DNA of 64,000 bases from Sphaerolaimus hirsutus (taxonomy: Eukaryota > Nematoda > Chromadorea > Monhysterida > Sphaerolaimidae), in contig OZ038453.1 in assembly GCA_964036195.1 (NCBI GenBank), positions 5,781,469 to 5,845,468 of the forward strand, in the 5' to 3' direction. Positions 47,901-62,100 of this stretch are shown piece after piece (positions within the stretch are counted from its first letter, which is position 1; every line of letters begins with the position of its first letter). The position numbers and the translations under genes are program-made. The notes under the pieces were generated by a model. It was not told the DNA's origin, did not search any database, and saw nothing but the letters and a program-made list of their open reading frames with translations.

Positions 47901-50900
47901 CTATAAAAATCTACAAACGTTTTGGTGTGTTTACCATAGCCACTTTATACCTAATAAACAAAAACGTGAATAAATGTCAATTCTGGCCAATTGAATCATG
48001 ATTCACGCCTTAACCATTTTTGGGAAAGGTGGTAGACATGCACTGTTGCGTAGCTGAGATTGTGCTCTATCAAAATCTACAAACGTTTTGGTGTGTTTGC
48101 CATAGCCACTTTATACCTAAGAAACAAAAACGTGAATAAATGTCAATTCTGGCTGATTGAATCACGATTCACGCCTTAACCATTCTTGGGAAAGGTGGTA
48201 GACATGCACCGTTGCGTAGCTGAGATTGTGCTCTATAAAAATCTACAAACGTTTTGGTGTGTTTACCATAGCCACTTTATACCTAATAAACAAAAACGTG
48301 AATAAATGTCAATTCTGGCCAATTGAATCATGATTCACACCTTAACCATTTTTGGGAAAGGTGGTAGACATGCACTGTTGCGTAGCTGAGATTGTGCTCT
48401 ATCAAAATCTACAAACGTTTTGGTGTGTTTGCCATAGCCACTTTATACCTAAGAAACAAAAACGTGAATAAATGTCAATTCTGGCGGATTGAATCACGAT
48501 TAACGCCTTAACCATTCTTGGGAATGGTGGTAGACATGCACCGTTGCGTAGCTGAGATTGTGCTTAATAAAAAATCTCCAAACGTTTTGGTGTGTTTGTC
48601 ATAGCCACATCATACATAAGAAACAAAAACGTGAATAAATGTCAATTCTGGCCGATTGAATCACGATTAACGCCTTAACCATTATTGGGAATGGTGGTAG
48701 ACATGCACTGTTGCGTAGCTGAGATTGTGCTCTATCAAAATCTACAAACGTTTTGGTGTGTTTGCCATAGCCACTATTTACCTAAGAAACAAAAACGTGA
48801 ACAAATGTCAATTCTGGCTGATTGAATCACGATTCACGCCTTAACCATTCTTGGGAAAGGTGGTAGACATGCACCGTTGCATAGCTGAGATTGTGCTCTA
48901 TCAAAATCTACAAACGTTTTGGTGTGTTTGCCATAGCCACTTTATACCTAAGAAACAAAAACGTGAACAAATGTCAATTCTGGCTGATTGAATCACGATT
49001 CACGCCTTAACCATTCTTGGGAAAGGTGGTAGACATGCACCGTTGCATAGCTGAGATTGTGCTCTATCAAAATCTACAAACGTTTTGGTGTGTTTGCCAT
49101 AGCCACTATTTACCTAAGAAACAAAAACGTGAACAAATGTCAATTCTGGCTGATTGAATCACGATTCACGCCTTAACCATTCTTGGGAAAGGTGGTAGAC
49201 ATGCACCGTTGCATAGCTGAGATTGTGCTCTATCAAAATCTACAAACGTTTTGGTGTGTTTGCCATAGCCACTATTTACCTAAGAAACAAAAACGTGAAC
49301 AAATGTCAATTCTGGCTGATTGAATCACGATTCACGCCTTAACCATTCTTGGGAAAGGTGGTAGACATGCACCGTTGCATAGCTGAGATTGTGCTCTATC
49401 AAAATCTACAAACGTTTTGGTGTGTTTGCCATAGCCACTATTTACCTAAGAAACAAAAACGTGAACAAATGTCAATTCTGGCTGATTGAATCACGATTCA
49501 CGCCTTAACCATTCTTGGGAAAGGTGGTAGACATGCACCGTTGCATAGCTGAGATTGTGCTCTATCAAAATCTACAAACGTTTTGGTGTGTTTGCCATAG
49601 CCACTTTATACCTAAGAAACAAAAACGTGAATAAATGTCAATTCTGGCTGATTGAATCACGATTCACACCTTAACCATTCTTGGGAAAGGTGGTAGACAT
49701 GCACCGTTGCATAGCTGAGATTGTGCTCTATAAAAATTTACAAATGTTTTGGTGTGTTTGCCATAGCCACTTTATACCTAAGAAACAAAAACGTGAATAA
49801 ATGTCAATTCTGGCCGATTGAATCACGATTAATGCCTTAACCATTCTTGGGAATGGTGGTAGACATGCACCGTTGCGTAGCTGAGATTGTGCTCTATAAA
49901 AATCTACAAACGTTTTGGTGTGTTTGCCATAGCCACTTTATACCTAAGAAACAAAAACGTTAATAAATGTCAATTCTGGTCGATTGAATCACGATTAACG
50001 CCTTAACCATTCTTGGGAATGGTGGTAGACATGCACCGTTGCGTAGCTGAGATTGTGCTCTATCAAAATCTACAAACGTTTTGGTGTGTTTGCCATAGCC
50101 ACATTATACCTAAGAAACAAAAACGTGAATAAATGTCAATTCTGGCTGATTGAATCACGATTCACGCCTTAACCATTCTTGGGAAAGGTGGTAGACATGC
50201 ACCGTTGCATAGCTGAGATTGTGCTCTATAAAAATTTACAAATGTTTTGGTGTGTTTGCCATAGCCACTTTGTACCTAAGAAACAAAAACATGAATAAAT
50301 GTCAATTCTGGCCGATTGAATCACAATTAACGCCTTAACCATTCTTGGGAATGGTGGTAGACATGCACCGTTGCATAGCTGAGATTGTGCTCTATAAAAA
50401 TCTACAAACGTTTTGGTGTGTTTGCCATAGCCACTTTATACCTAAGAAACAAAAACGTTAATAAATGTCAATTCTGGTCGATTGAATCACGATTAACGCC
50501 TTAACCATTCTTGGGAATGGTGGTAGACATGCACCCTTGCGTAGCTGAGATTGTGCTCTATCAAAATCTACAAACGTTTTGGTGTGTTTGCTATAGCCAC
50601 TTTATACCTAATAAACAAAAACATCAATAAATGTCAATTCTGGCCAATTGAATCATGATTCACGCTTTAACCATTTTTGGGAAAGGTGGTAGACATGCAC
50701 CGTTGCGTAGCTGAGATTGTGCTCTATAAAAATCTACAAACGTTTTGGTGTGTTTACCATAGCCACTTTATACCTAATAAACAAAAATGTGAATAAATGT
50801 CAATTCTGGCCAATTGAATCATGATTCACGCCTTAACCATTTTTGGGAAAGGTGGTAGACATGCACCGTTGCGTAGCTGAAATTGTGCTCTATCAAAATC

Positions 50901-53842
50901 TACAAACGTTTTGGTGTGTTTGCCATAGCCACTTTATACCTAAGAAACAAAAACGTGAATAGATGTCAATTCTGGTTGATTGAATCACGATTAACGCCTT
51001 AACCATTCTTGGGAATGGTGGTAGACATGCACCGTTGCGTAGCTGAGATTGTGCTTTATAAAAATCTCCAAACGTTTTGGTGTGTTTGTCATAGCCACTT
51101 CATACCTAAGAAACAAAAACATGAATAAATGTCAATTCTGGCCGATTGAATCACAATTAACGCCTTAACCATTCTTGGGAATGGTGGTAGACATGCACCA
51201 TTGCGTAGCTGAGATTGTGCTCTATCAAAATCTCCAAACGTTTTGGTGTGTTTGCCATAGCCACTTTATACCTAAGAAACAAAAACGTGAATAAATGTCA
51301 ATTCTGGCTGATTGAATCACGATTCACGCCTTAACCATTATTGGGAAAGGTGGTAGACATGCACCGTTGCGTAGCTGAGATTGTGCTCTATAAAAATCTA
51401 CAAACGTTTTGGTGTGTTTACCATAGCCACTTTATACCTAATAAACAAAAACGTGAATAAATGTCAATTCTGGCCAATTGAATCATGATTCACGCCTTAA
51501 CCATTTTTGGGAAAGGTGGTAGACATGCACTGTTGCGTAGCTGAGATTGTGCTCTATCAAAATCTACAAACGTTTTGGTGTGTTTGCCATAGCCACTTTA
51601 TACCTAAGAAACAAAAACGTGAATAAATGTCAATTCTGGCTGATTGAATCACGATTCACGCCTTAACCATTCTTGGGAAAGGTGGTAGACATGCACCGTT
51701 GCGTAGCTGAGATTGTGCTCTATAAAAATCTACAAACGTTTTGGTGTGTTTACCATAGCCACTTTATACCTAATAAACAAAAACGTGAATAAATGTCAAT
51801 TCTGGCCAATTGAATCATGATTCACGCCTTAACCATTTTTGGGAAAGGTGGTAGACATGCACTGTTGCGTAGCTGAGATTGTGCTCTATCAAAATCTACA
51901 AACGTTTTGGTGTGTTTGCCATAGCCACTTTATACCTAAGAAACAAAAACGTGAATAAATGTCAATTCTGGCTGATTGAATCACGATTCACGCCTTAACC
52001 ATTCTTGGGAAAGGTGGTAGACATGCACCGTTGCGTAGCTGAGATTGTGCTCTATAAAAATCTACAAACGTTTTGGTGTGTTTACCATAGCCACTTTATA
52101 CCTAATAAACAAAAACGTGAATAAATGTCAATTCTGGCCAATTGAATCATGATTCACACCTTAACCATTTTTGGGAAAGGTGGTAGACATGCACTGTTGC
52201 GTAGCTGAGATTGTGCTCTATCAAAATCTACAAACGTTTTGGTGTGTTTGCCATAGCCACTTTATACCTAAGAAACAAAAACGTGAATAAATGTCAATTC
52301 TGGCGGATTGAATCACGATTAACGCCTTAACCATTCTTGGGAATGGTGGTAGACATGCACCGTTGCGTAGCTGAGATTGTGCTTAATAAAAAATCTCCAA
52401 ACGTTTTGGTGTGTTTGTCATAGCCACATCATACATAAGAAACAAAAACGTGAATAAATGTCAATTCTGGCCGATTGAATCACGATTAACGCCTTAACCA
52501 TTATTGGGAATGGTGGTAGACATGCACTGTTGCGTAGCTGAGATTGTGCTCTATCAAAATCTACAAACGTTTTGGTGTGTTTGCCATAGCCACTATTTAC
52601 CTAAGAAACAAAAACGTGAACAAATGTCAATTCTGGCTGATTGAATCACGATTCACGCCTTAACCATTCTTGGGAAAGGTGGTAGACATGCACCGTTGCA
52701 TAGCTGAGATTGTGCTCTATCAAAATCTACAAACGTTTTGGTGTGTTTGCCATAGCCACTTTATACCTAAGAAACAAAAACGTGAACAAATGTCAATTCT
52801 GGCTGATTGAATCACGATTCACGCCTTAACCATTCTTGGGAAAGGTGGTAGACATGCACCGTTGCATAGCTGAGATTGTGCTCTATAAAAATCTACAAAC
52901 GTTTTGGTGTGTTTGCCATAGCCAATATATACCTAAGAAACAAAAACGTTAATAAATGTCAATTCTGGTCGATTGAATCACGATTAACGCCTTAACCATT
53001 CTTGGGAATGGTGGTAGACATGCACCGTTGCGTAGCTGAGATTGTGCTCTATCAAAATCTACAAACGTTTTGGTGTGTTTGCTATAGCCACTTTATACCT
53101 AATAAACAAAAACATGAATAAATGTCAATTCTGGCCAATTGAATCATGATTCATGCCTTAACCATTTTTGGGAAAGGTGGTAGACATGCACCGTTGCGTA
53201 GCTGAGATTGTGCTCTATCAAAATCTACAAACGTTTTGGTGTGTTTGCCATAGCCACTTTATACCTAAGAAACAAAAACATGAATAAATGTCAATTCTGG
53301 ACGATTGAGTCATGATTCACGCCTTAACCATTCTTGGGAATGGTGGTAGACATGCACCGTTGCGTAGCTGAAATTGTGCTTTATCAAAATCTCCAAACGT
53401 TTTGGTGTGTTTGCCATAGCCACTTTATACCTAAGAAACAAAAACGTGAATAAATGTCAATTCTGGCTGATTGAATCACGATTCACGCCTTCACCATTCT
53501 TGGGAAAGGTGGTAGACATGCACCGTTGCATAGCTGAGATTGTGCTCTATAAAAATCTACAAACGTTTTGGTGTGTTTGCCATAGCCACTTTATACCTAA
53601 GAAACAAAAACGTTAATAAATGTCAATTCTGGTCGATTGAATCACGATTAACGCCTTAACCATTCTTGGGAATGTTGGTAGACATGCACCGTTGCGTAGC
53701 TGAGATTGTGCTTTATAAAAATCTCCAAACGTTTTGGTGTGTTTGTCATAGCCACTTCATACCTAAGAAACAAAAACGTGAATAAATGTCAATTCTGGTT
53801 GACTGAATCACGATTAACGCCTTAACCATTCTTGGGAAAGGT
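44946..53842. repeat. 166-bp tandem satellite array, right block (about 54 monomers)
   Basis: The array continues from the left block in phase and orientation. With element B removed, the rare variant ACCTATGAAAC at 44961 lies 1,328 bases (8 monomers) after its counterpart at 18533, so B landed between two copies of a higher-order unit. Between about 47480 and 48480 two monomer types alternate (332-bp dimers). Between about 48780 and 49600 nearly identical monomers follow each other, four of them with the variant CCACTATTTACC. One monomer near 48563 and its copy near 52382 are 167 bases long. The block ends at the insertion of element C. Confidence 0.97.
45800..52870. repeat. Duplicated satellite block with a 3,819-bp offset
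   Basis: Rare variants recur 3,819 bases apart: CACCCTTGCG at 46713 and 50532, CTTAATAAAAAA at 48563 and 52382, and ATTGTGCTCTATAAAAATTT at 45901 and 49720. The offset equals 22 monomers of 166 plus one of 167. The matching blocks run from about 45.8 to 49.05 kb and from about 49.6 to 52.87 kb. Boundaries are approximate. Confidence 0.85.
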
Positions 53843-55156
53843 TGTGCTGACCGTGGCAAAATGGATGGATAAAGAAATACAGAGATTTGATAATTAGGCT
53901 CATATTTGCACATTTATTTATTTGCACTATTTTACTTTTCATGCACTATAATTATTTGCCACACAAAATATATTTCCTGCACTATATTATTTATCCATGG
54001 AGAATATTTTATTAGGAAAGTGTTTTATGAATAATCAATATGTTTATGTGAAATATTTAGGTTAAAAGGTCAAATAAGTTATTATTAGGTGTATTAATAT
54101 GAAATTAGGCTCATTCAACTCACCATAATTTTCTGATCATTATTATATATACATTTACATGGTTTACTTGTAAGTTGATAAAGTCAAATCTTGTAAATAT
54201 TTATGTTCTGCGTAATTATCTAGGCCAGCGTCTTAACAGAGAAATAGCGCCCTGTGTGTAACTAGCATTTACTGTACGTATTTATGAAGCCCTTCGCGTA
54301 GGCATAATTATTATAACCCTGCTCACAAGTTATATTATATTTACTTTGACATTATGGTAAATACCCTGTTCAAATTATACCAAAGAATATATTACAAACC
54401 CTGCTCAATTATTATACCCATTTACTTGAATAAGTCCCAATTTGTCCATTATGAAATCTACGTTTCCAGGAAGTGATTGTTATTATTATATTGAATATAC
54501 CTTGCTCTATTTATGTCATTAGGAACATTTGCACTACTATTTACAGTTTCCAAACCCTATTATATTAGTTCCAATGTGCGTCAATGTTTTCTGACAAATT
54601 GAAGCAAATTAGTAAATCAGCCAAGTTTGCCGACTTCGCGCCTCTCAAGATTAATAGTTTTTCCATTAGCCCAATTTGTACCTGGTATTTCTTTACCATA
54701 AGTATTTGAATATATGCACGCGCAGTATAACACAACTGTTTCGGCTGGATGTGTTTATTTGTTGCATTTATGACTTATTTGTGCATTTGAATTTAGGAAA
54801 TTACTGTAGCTGTGTTTTATACATTATTTTCCGTGTCTTAGCTACTTTGGAAGTTTTTATTTCAGTCTACGGACCCCAAGCTACTGAACGAAAATAAGCT
54901 AGCGATAGAAACTTCAATTAGGAAGCTCGCTAGACTTTGCGCTTTTGTAACACGCTGTATCTGATCGAAATAAAGTACCTGAAACAATTCGAACCCCCTT
55001 TTCAACACACAACTACGAAATAAACTCAACTTGGCTGTCGACAAGTGGACGTTCGGCTACAACGGGAAATCAACCACTCTAAAGGCCGTTTCTCACTACG
55101 GTCTTGGAGTTGCCGGATTCGGTGGTAGAAGACGCTGATTTCGGTGCTTCATCACA
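53843..55156 (+). repeat. Element C 5' LTR (1,314 bp)
   Basis: It starts TGTGCTGACCGTGGC and ends TTCATCACA. Compared with B, the middle is longer and has three CCCTGYTCA motifs (between about 54317 and 54408). AATAAA is at 54969-54974. One base is missing near the end compared with A and B (GGTGCTTCATC for GGTGGCTTCATC). There is no partner LTR in the window, so the insertion cannot be dated here. Confidence 0.95.
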
Positions 55157-55174
55157 TGGCGCAGCGAGCAGGGT
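55157..55174 (+). other. Primer binding site of element C (tRNA-Ser, no mismatch)
   Basis: TGGCGCAGCGAGCAGGGT directly follows the LTR. It complements, without mismatch as I remember the tRNA, the last 18 bases of a tRNA-Ser with a GCAGCGA acceptor stem, including CCA. Complementarity ends after GGGT. Confidence 0.88.
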
Positions 55175-56349
55175 GATTGCATGACATTGTGCTATCACCA
55201 AGCCGGAACGGACATTGTGCGGCAGTTGGCAGAACTTCAAAAGTCCTGCTGAACATCAATTGGCCTTGGCTGAGCGTTGGCTGTTGATTTGCAGACAGCA
55301 TTGTGCCAAAGTCACGGCACTCCTGTCTACATACTGGGAGCGGTTCTACGCTCACGCGCGGAGGACACTGAAGTTCTGACAGACCTGTCAGGATTTCAGG
55401 CAGCTTTCACCAGTGTTCTGGCAAGGTGCTAGACGCTGGGCGGCACCGGCATTTGACAAGGAGTCATTGTCGGACGGTGGTCAAACTTTCGCTGGACGCT
55501 CCTGGACATCCGGACGCCAGTGACCGCTCGCACGTCGGTCGCGCCACAGAGCCACGCTAGTCAACGGGCTGTTTTTTGGGCATTCGCGGAGGTCCCTCGC
55601 TCCACTGGGTAAGAGTGGACTCATACCTCGGAAGTGCAAAAGTAGGGGTATCAGTGTACAAAGGGCTGTAGCTGACAGAGGGCTGTAGCTGACAGAGAGT
55701 GGATTTGAAAACCAAGTATTAGGATACTTGGTAGCGTGTAGGGGCTTTGCGGAGCTCCCATCAAATATACACGCTGTGCCTGCTTGGTACCATCAGATCA
55801 GACAGCACAAAAGTGCCAGAAAACTGCATTGCACAGGCGCAATTGCAGAGCAGTGTAAAGAAACACTGCCCAGAATCAGAAAGTGCACCAGAGTGCACAG
55901 AAACGTGTCACGGGTGACACGGTAAGCGCAGCACTGCGCACAGCGGCACAGGAGCCGCTCAGGAAAGCAAGTGGCCGGCGTGGTCACAAGGCACACAGGC
56001 GTGCCAGAAAGAGCGCCAGAGCGCTCGGAAAGAGTGTGTACAGACCCTCTTTGGGTGCACACTGCTGGGCAAATAAATTGTTTATTGTCCAGGTGGATTT
56101 GACCGGTGTGTTGAAGTCAACGCGTGTAAACAATGACGTCAGGGGCTTTAGGAACACACCTGGTGCCAGTGCAGTAAAGGTCAACGCGTGAGAACACGTC
56201 AGGGGCCTGTAGGACTGCATTGGTATTGTGCGTGGCACAACAAATCCGTGGTGCACAGAGCACTACACAGAAAGACGCAGAGAAGCGTCACAGGCGTCAC
56301 AGGAGACACACTATAAAGAGAATTAGTGAACGAAAATTCATCAGCAAAA
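55175..56349 (+). other. Element C 5' leader with hairpin cluster
   Basis: The leader is about 1,175 bases, some 34 shorter than in A and B because of a deletion near 55535. The 17-base direct repeat is at about 55664-55698. All seven small inverted repeats are present at 55851-56026; in two of them the loop differs from B (AAAGAA for ACAGAA; GG for AG) while the stem is unchanged. No ATG-started gene is supported. Confidence 0.8.
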
Positions 56350-56757
56350 ATGGTTTCACCAACGGGTCATATCAGAAAGACCCTGGGGCCAGCAAAGCAC
56401 AGGGTGGACAGCAGATTGGCAAGAGAATATGCCAAATATGACCCAGAGATATTTGCGGGAGCAACAAAGGAAGAGAAGAGAACAGAAATGAGAAAAGTGA
56501 TTGCATCTATCAAACAGGAGGGTGCAAAATTGGAAAGTGCAATGACTGCAGTGAGAACTCAATTTGACGCATGGAGGGATGTCGTCAAGGACATTGACGA
56601 ACCCGACCAGATGGAACAAGAACAGAAGATATACCAAGACTCATATGAGGAATATGCGAATATGTCAGACTTGGTGACAGAAAGTTGCAGCCATGAATGT
56701 ATACATCGAAGAGTTGCAAGACATGATCCAGCAACAGAGTGGAAATACCATGTATGA
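56350..56757 (+). pseudogene. gag: Element C Gag N-terminal piece, frameshifted
   Basis: It starts at the conserved ATG (MVSPTGH). The true Gag sequence runs to about 56678, where two bases (CA of GTGACACAG) are missing. The last roughly 25 codons to 56757 are out-of-frame sequence. The part before the lesion is Lys/Glu/Gln-rich and probably coiled-coil, as in A. Confidence 0.9.
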
Positions 56758-59194
56758 AGTCAATACAGCATTCATACAGCAGATGGCTGCCCAGATGGCT
56801 CTGACAGCTCAGGGAGCTGCTACGGGAGCCAGTTCAACCAATGCAACCACAGCAAAGAGTGTCAAATTACAGAAACTGGAAGTGGAACAGTTTACTGGGG
56901 AAATTGTCAAATTTCGATCATGGTGGCAAATGTTCGAATCCCACATCCACAATCGGACAGATTTGGAGGACATTTCCAAGTTCTCATACTTGAGGAGCTT
57001 GCTGAAAGGCTCAGCATTTGGCATGATCAGTGGATTGAGTGTGACCGCAGAGAATTATGCACCCGCAATTGCAATGCTCAAGAAGAGATATGACCAGCCA
57101 GTTGTGGTCAGAAACACGCTGATGAGTAATATCATGAAGTTGCGACCGGCCAGGAATACTTGTCAGGATATGAGAATTTTGTTTGATGCAATTGAAAGGC
57201 TGCTCCAGCAGTTGGAGTCACTGGGTGAATCAGTGGAACATCCAATGCTGTTGAGCCAGCTGCAACAGAAAGTGCCACCCGAGGTTCTCAGAGAAATCCA
57301 GAAGGAACAGGGAACTGAGGAAGCCTTGACGGTGGAGATATTCAGAAAGCTGTTTGGCAAGCAGCTAGCGCTCAGTGAGGCTGTACAGCACGCACAGCAA
57401 ACTGAAGCACCAGTTCAGCAATCGCGCCAGGGATTCGGGAATAATCCACGCGCACAGCAATTCAATAATCGGTTCCAAGGCAATGGGAATCGATTCAGAG
57501 GGCCAGAGAACCCAAGGACCAGCACAGGGAGCATGTCTGTGATCCAGAATGGTCAGAGTGCACCACAGGCTGGATTCATGAATCCTGGGAGGCCGTGTGT
57601 GTTCTGCAATGACACACAGCAATTACACTTTAATGATAAGTGTCCAAAGTTCAAAACTGCCAGAGAAAGGAGAGTGATTTTGTCAAAGGCAGAGCGATGC
57701 CTGAGATGCCTGCAGAAAGGACATCATATGGCTCAGTGTCAATTTACAAGAAATTGTTTCTATTGCAAATCCAATAGGCACCACACGGCAGTTTGCCCAG
57801 AGAAATTTGGTGACAATGGCAATGGAAACGCTGGATGGCAAATTCCAGCATTCAGAGCGAATGGTCAACAGAATGGCCGGCAATCAGTAAACAATGGCAG
57901 AAAGTCTGTGCCGACGGCCGGTCGACCAGCACAGAGCCAACAGAGAAAGGCCACAGTGAATTGTGTCACTGTGGAAGAAGCTGGACCAGAAATGGTGGAG
58001 ACAGAAACCATATCCAGCACAGTGGTTACAGAACCAAATACAAAGCAACAAAATACGTCAGTGAACCTGTCAGTAAACAGGAATATGTCAATGTTGATGA
58101 CAGCCAGAACCGTAATTGAGGCTTCAGAAATGGATACAGAGATGGAGCCTGAACAGCCACCACTACAGATTCAAGCGTTCCTGGACACAGGATCCCAGGG
58201 AACGTACATGTCAGAGAAAGTGGCCAAGAAACTCAACTTGAAGAGTACAGGTGAACACCACATCCAGGTGTACACATTCGGAAATGAAAAACCGCACTAT
58301 AAAGTAGTACAGCAAGTGGAATTCAGAATGCGGCTCAGAAATGGCCAGAAAGTTGATATGGTGGCTGATGTGGTCCCGACGTTGACCACAGAACAAGTCA
58401 AGGTGCCTGTGTCAGAACAGGACGAAAAGTACCTGCAGAAATACTTTCCAGATGAGAGTTACTTTGCAGACAGAATTCCCAAGGAAAAAGGGACAGAGTG
58501 CAAGTTCAAGCCAGACATTATAGTGGGCTTGAATTATTTCTGGGACTTGATGTCCAGAAACACCAGCACCACCAGACTTCCGTCAGGATTGTATGTCATT
58601 CCATCAGAATTGGGATTGCTGATGGGAGGTGGGCAGCTGACGAGCAACAGAAATCAATGGACCACGGATAGCGCATATCCGGTGGTGGTCAATACAATTG
58701 TGCATCAGATTCAGAGAGAAAAGTGGTACGAGGAAGCACCGTTGTCAATTGCTCCTGTACCGAATGTCAAAGACATGGACAGACTGGATACCATTGGTAT
58801 AATGGACCAGCCAGACCTCGTCGAGTATGATGAGGCCATAAAGCAATTCAATGAGAGTGTACGGAGAAACCCAGATGGACAGTACTCTGTAAAGTTCATG
58901 TACAAACCGAATTTGCATGAACTCCCAGATAACAAAGCAATGGCGTTCAAGAGGTTCAGATACCTCACCAACAGGCTCAAGAGAGACCCAGAATTACTGG
59001 AGAAAATTCAGGCAATCATGAAAGCACAAGAGGAGCAAGGAGTGATTGAGAAAGTCCAAGAGGATATTATGGATGGCAGAAAGTTCCATATATTGCCTCA
59101 TCAACCAGTGATAACGCCAGAGAAAACTACCACAAAGGTCAGAGAGGTATATGATGCCCTCAGCGAAACCGCCAGGCATGCCAAGCTTGAATGA
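56693..59194 (+). pseudogene. pol: Element C Gag core, zinc knuckles, protease and start of RT
   Basis: This open stretch of 833 codons from an internal ATG covers the rest of the Gag coiled coil, DUF1759 (FRSWWQMFES...), all three zinc knuckles (CVFC, CLRC, CFYC), the protease with LDTGSQGTYMS and the N-terminal part of RT. A one-base insertion (CCC for CC) at 59157-59159 shifts the frame just before the RT catalytic core. The final dozen codons are therefore nonsense sequence. Confidence 0.93.
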
Positions 59195-62100
59195 GTGCAT
59201 GTACCGCGGTCCAGTGATACTACCACAGCTGGTAGGGATGCTGATGCGATTCCGGTTGCATGGAATCGCCCTGGTCGCAGATATAGAGAAAGCGTTTCTG
59301 CAGATTAGTCTGCAGGACAGTGACAGAGATGTGACAAGATTTCTGTGGTACAAGGATCCCACGAAACCATCCATGGAGGACAACATTCAGATTTACAGAT
59401 TTGCCAGAGTGCCATTTGGTATAATCTGCAGTCCAGCGCTGCTGGCGCTGACAGTCAGATACCACCTGAATCAAGCTGGCACAGAAAATGCAAAATTGAT
59501 CGATGAAAATCTGTATGTGGATAATTTGATCCTCAGTGTGGACACAGAGCAGAAAGCAATCGAATTGTACCAGGAATCCAAAGTGCTGTTCACAGAGGCA
59601 CAGATGAATCTGAGAGAATGGAACAGCAACAATAAGAGCTTTACCTGGCAATTGGCAGAGTCAGATGTGGCCAAGGAAATTGTCACAACAGTCCTAGGCA
59701 TGAAATGGGACACAGAAAGCGATCAGATGTGGCTGAAGACGCCAAAGACAGTTCAGCAATCACAATTATCAGAAACTGACCAGAAAATCAAACTTCCCAC
59801 AAAAAGGACAGTTGCAAAAGTGACTGCGGGATGTTTTGATCCAATGGGACTCATCAGTCCTGTCCTACTGCCAGCAAAGAGATTTTTGCAGACATTATGG
59901 CATTCAGGACCAAGTGCCAAAGAGTGGGATACTCCCCTGTCTGAGGAACAGACAGCAATTTGGCAGCAATTAGAGACAGAATTGCTCAAAGTTGGACAGA
60001 TCAAGTTCAACAGAAATTTGAATTATCAGAGTGGTGCAGATGCACAACTGCACATTTTCGTTGATGCCTCAGCAATGGCATACAGCGCAGCGGCATACAT
60101 ATGCCAGAAAACAGAAAATGACAGTGGCACGTCAAGCCTACTGTACTCCAGATTGAGACTAGCTCCAAAGAAACCAGAAGTGACAATTCCACGGCTGGAA
60201 TTGTTAGCAATGTTGATCGGCAGCAGAATGTCAAAGTTTATTCACAAAGAGCTCAAAGACGTCAAATTCAGTCAGACAGTTGTATGGTCAGATTCAACCT
60301 GTTGTCTGAAGTGGCTAACAACAGCGAAGCCACTGGCATGTTTTGTCAAGAACAGATTGGATGAAATCAGGAAAATTCAGAGTGAGACAGAGAACATGCA
60401 CATCAGACACATCGCAGGACTGGAAAACCCAGCTGACATGGCCACAAGAGGCATGAATATGTCAGAGTTGGAAGGCAGTAACCTGTGGTGGAAGGGACCA
60501 GAATGGCTAATGACTGGAGAATGGCCAGAGCCGAAAGTGGAGCCAGTCACGCCAGAAGTAATGGCAGAAATCAAGAGAGAAGAGCTCAAGTTCCCAAAAG
60601 CCAGTCCAATTTACCTGGGCGCCACACAGCAAGTGGTCAGTGACCCAGATGCCAGCAATGAGCATGCTGATGAAAGCAAACAAAGCAATCTATTGAGAAT
60701 TGAGATTCAGAGATTCTCATCACTGACAAAATTACTGGATGCAACAGTATACGTGATGAGATTTGTGCGACAAATGCACAAAAAGCGCAGCAGAAATGGC
60801 AGTCAGAGTGGACTGTCAGAAATCATGGAAAGTATCTGTGGTACAATGAAACCACAGGGAATTATCAGCATTGAAGAGAGAGAGATTGCGTTGAAATATT
60901 GGGTCAAAGTGACGCAACAGGATCATTACAAAGGAGTGACAGAGATTCTGGCAACAGGCCACAGCAAAGGCAGCCAGGATGGCAAGAAAGCAGCTGCAGA
61001 CCAGCAGTTGATCAAATGGCTCAATGTGCAAATGCATCAGGATGGAATCCTGAAGTGCCACGGCCGAATGGAGCATACTGACCCACAGGAGGTCACAGTG
61101 CCACTCATACTGTTGCCAGCAACAGCTACAGTGACTCAGCTGATCGTCAGAGACCAGCATGAGAAGTTGATGCACGCGGGAGTGCAACACACATTGGCAG
61201 CGATCAGACAAAAGTACTGGATTACACAGGGCAGACGGGTGATCTACAATGTGACCAGAACCTGCCCAACCTGTAAAAAATTGGGAGCGAAGCCGTACCA
61301 GCTTCCACCAATGCCAGATTTACCAGAGACCAGAGTTCAGAGAGCCAGACCGTTCCAGTACACGGGCTTGGATTATTTGGGACCAGTTTGGTACAAAGTG
61401 GACAAAGATCACAGGAAAATGTGGATCTGTTTGTTCACATGTATGGTGACACATGCAGTTCACCTGGAAAGTGTGCTGGACATGACAGCACAGGAATTCC
61501 TGAACGCAGTCAGGAGATTCATTGCCAGGCGTGGAAAGCCTGAGGCAGTGATTTCAGACAATGCAACGCAATTCAAGTTGACAGAGAAAGTGCTCAGCAC
61601 AAGCACTGACAAGGCCATTAATACTGGAAAGGAATGGTCAGAAATAGTCAAAAGTGGAACAGTACAGACTTACTGTTCACAGCAACAAATCCAGTGGAAC
61701 ATGACGACTCCTATGGCACCATGGCAAGGAGGAGTCTATGAGAGAATGGTGGGCATCACCAAGAAACATTTCAAGGCAGCTGTGGGGCACAGAATGTTAA
61801 CTCTGCAAGAATTGTTGACACTTCTGCCAGAAGTCGAGGCAGTGATCAACAGCAGGCCAATCTCTTACATCTATGGTGATGTAAAGAGCCTCAGAGTGCT
61901 GACGCCAAAAGACTTCCTGACAGGGGAAGGTCAAATTGGAGCACCACAGTTTGACGCAGACAAAGATGGAGAATTCGTGCCCAGAATGGATAACGCAGAG
62001 AAACTGCAGAAATATTGGGAGACAACCCAGCAAACTTTGGATAAGTTCTGGGACTTGTGGCATCAAGAGTATATCCCGAGCTTGAGGGAAAGAACTCAGG

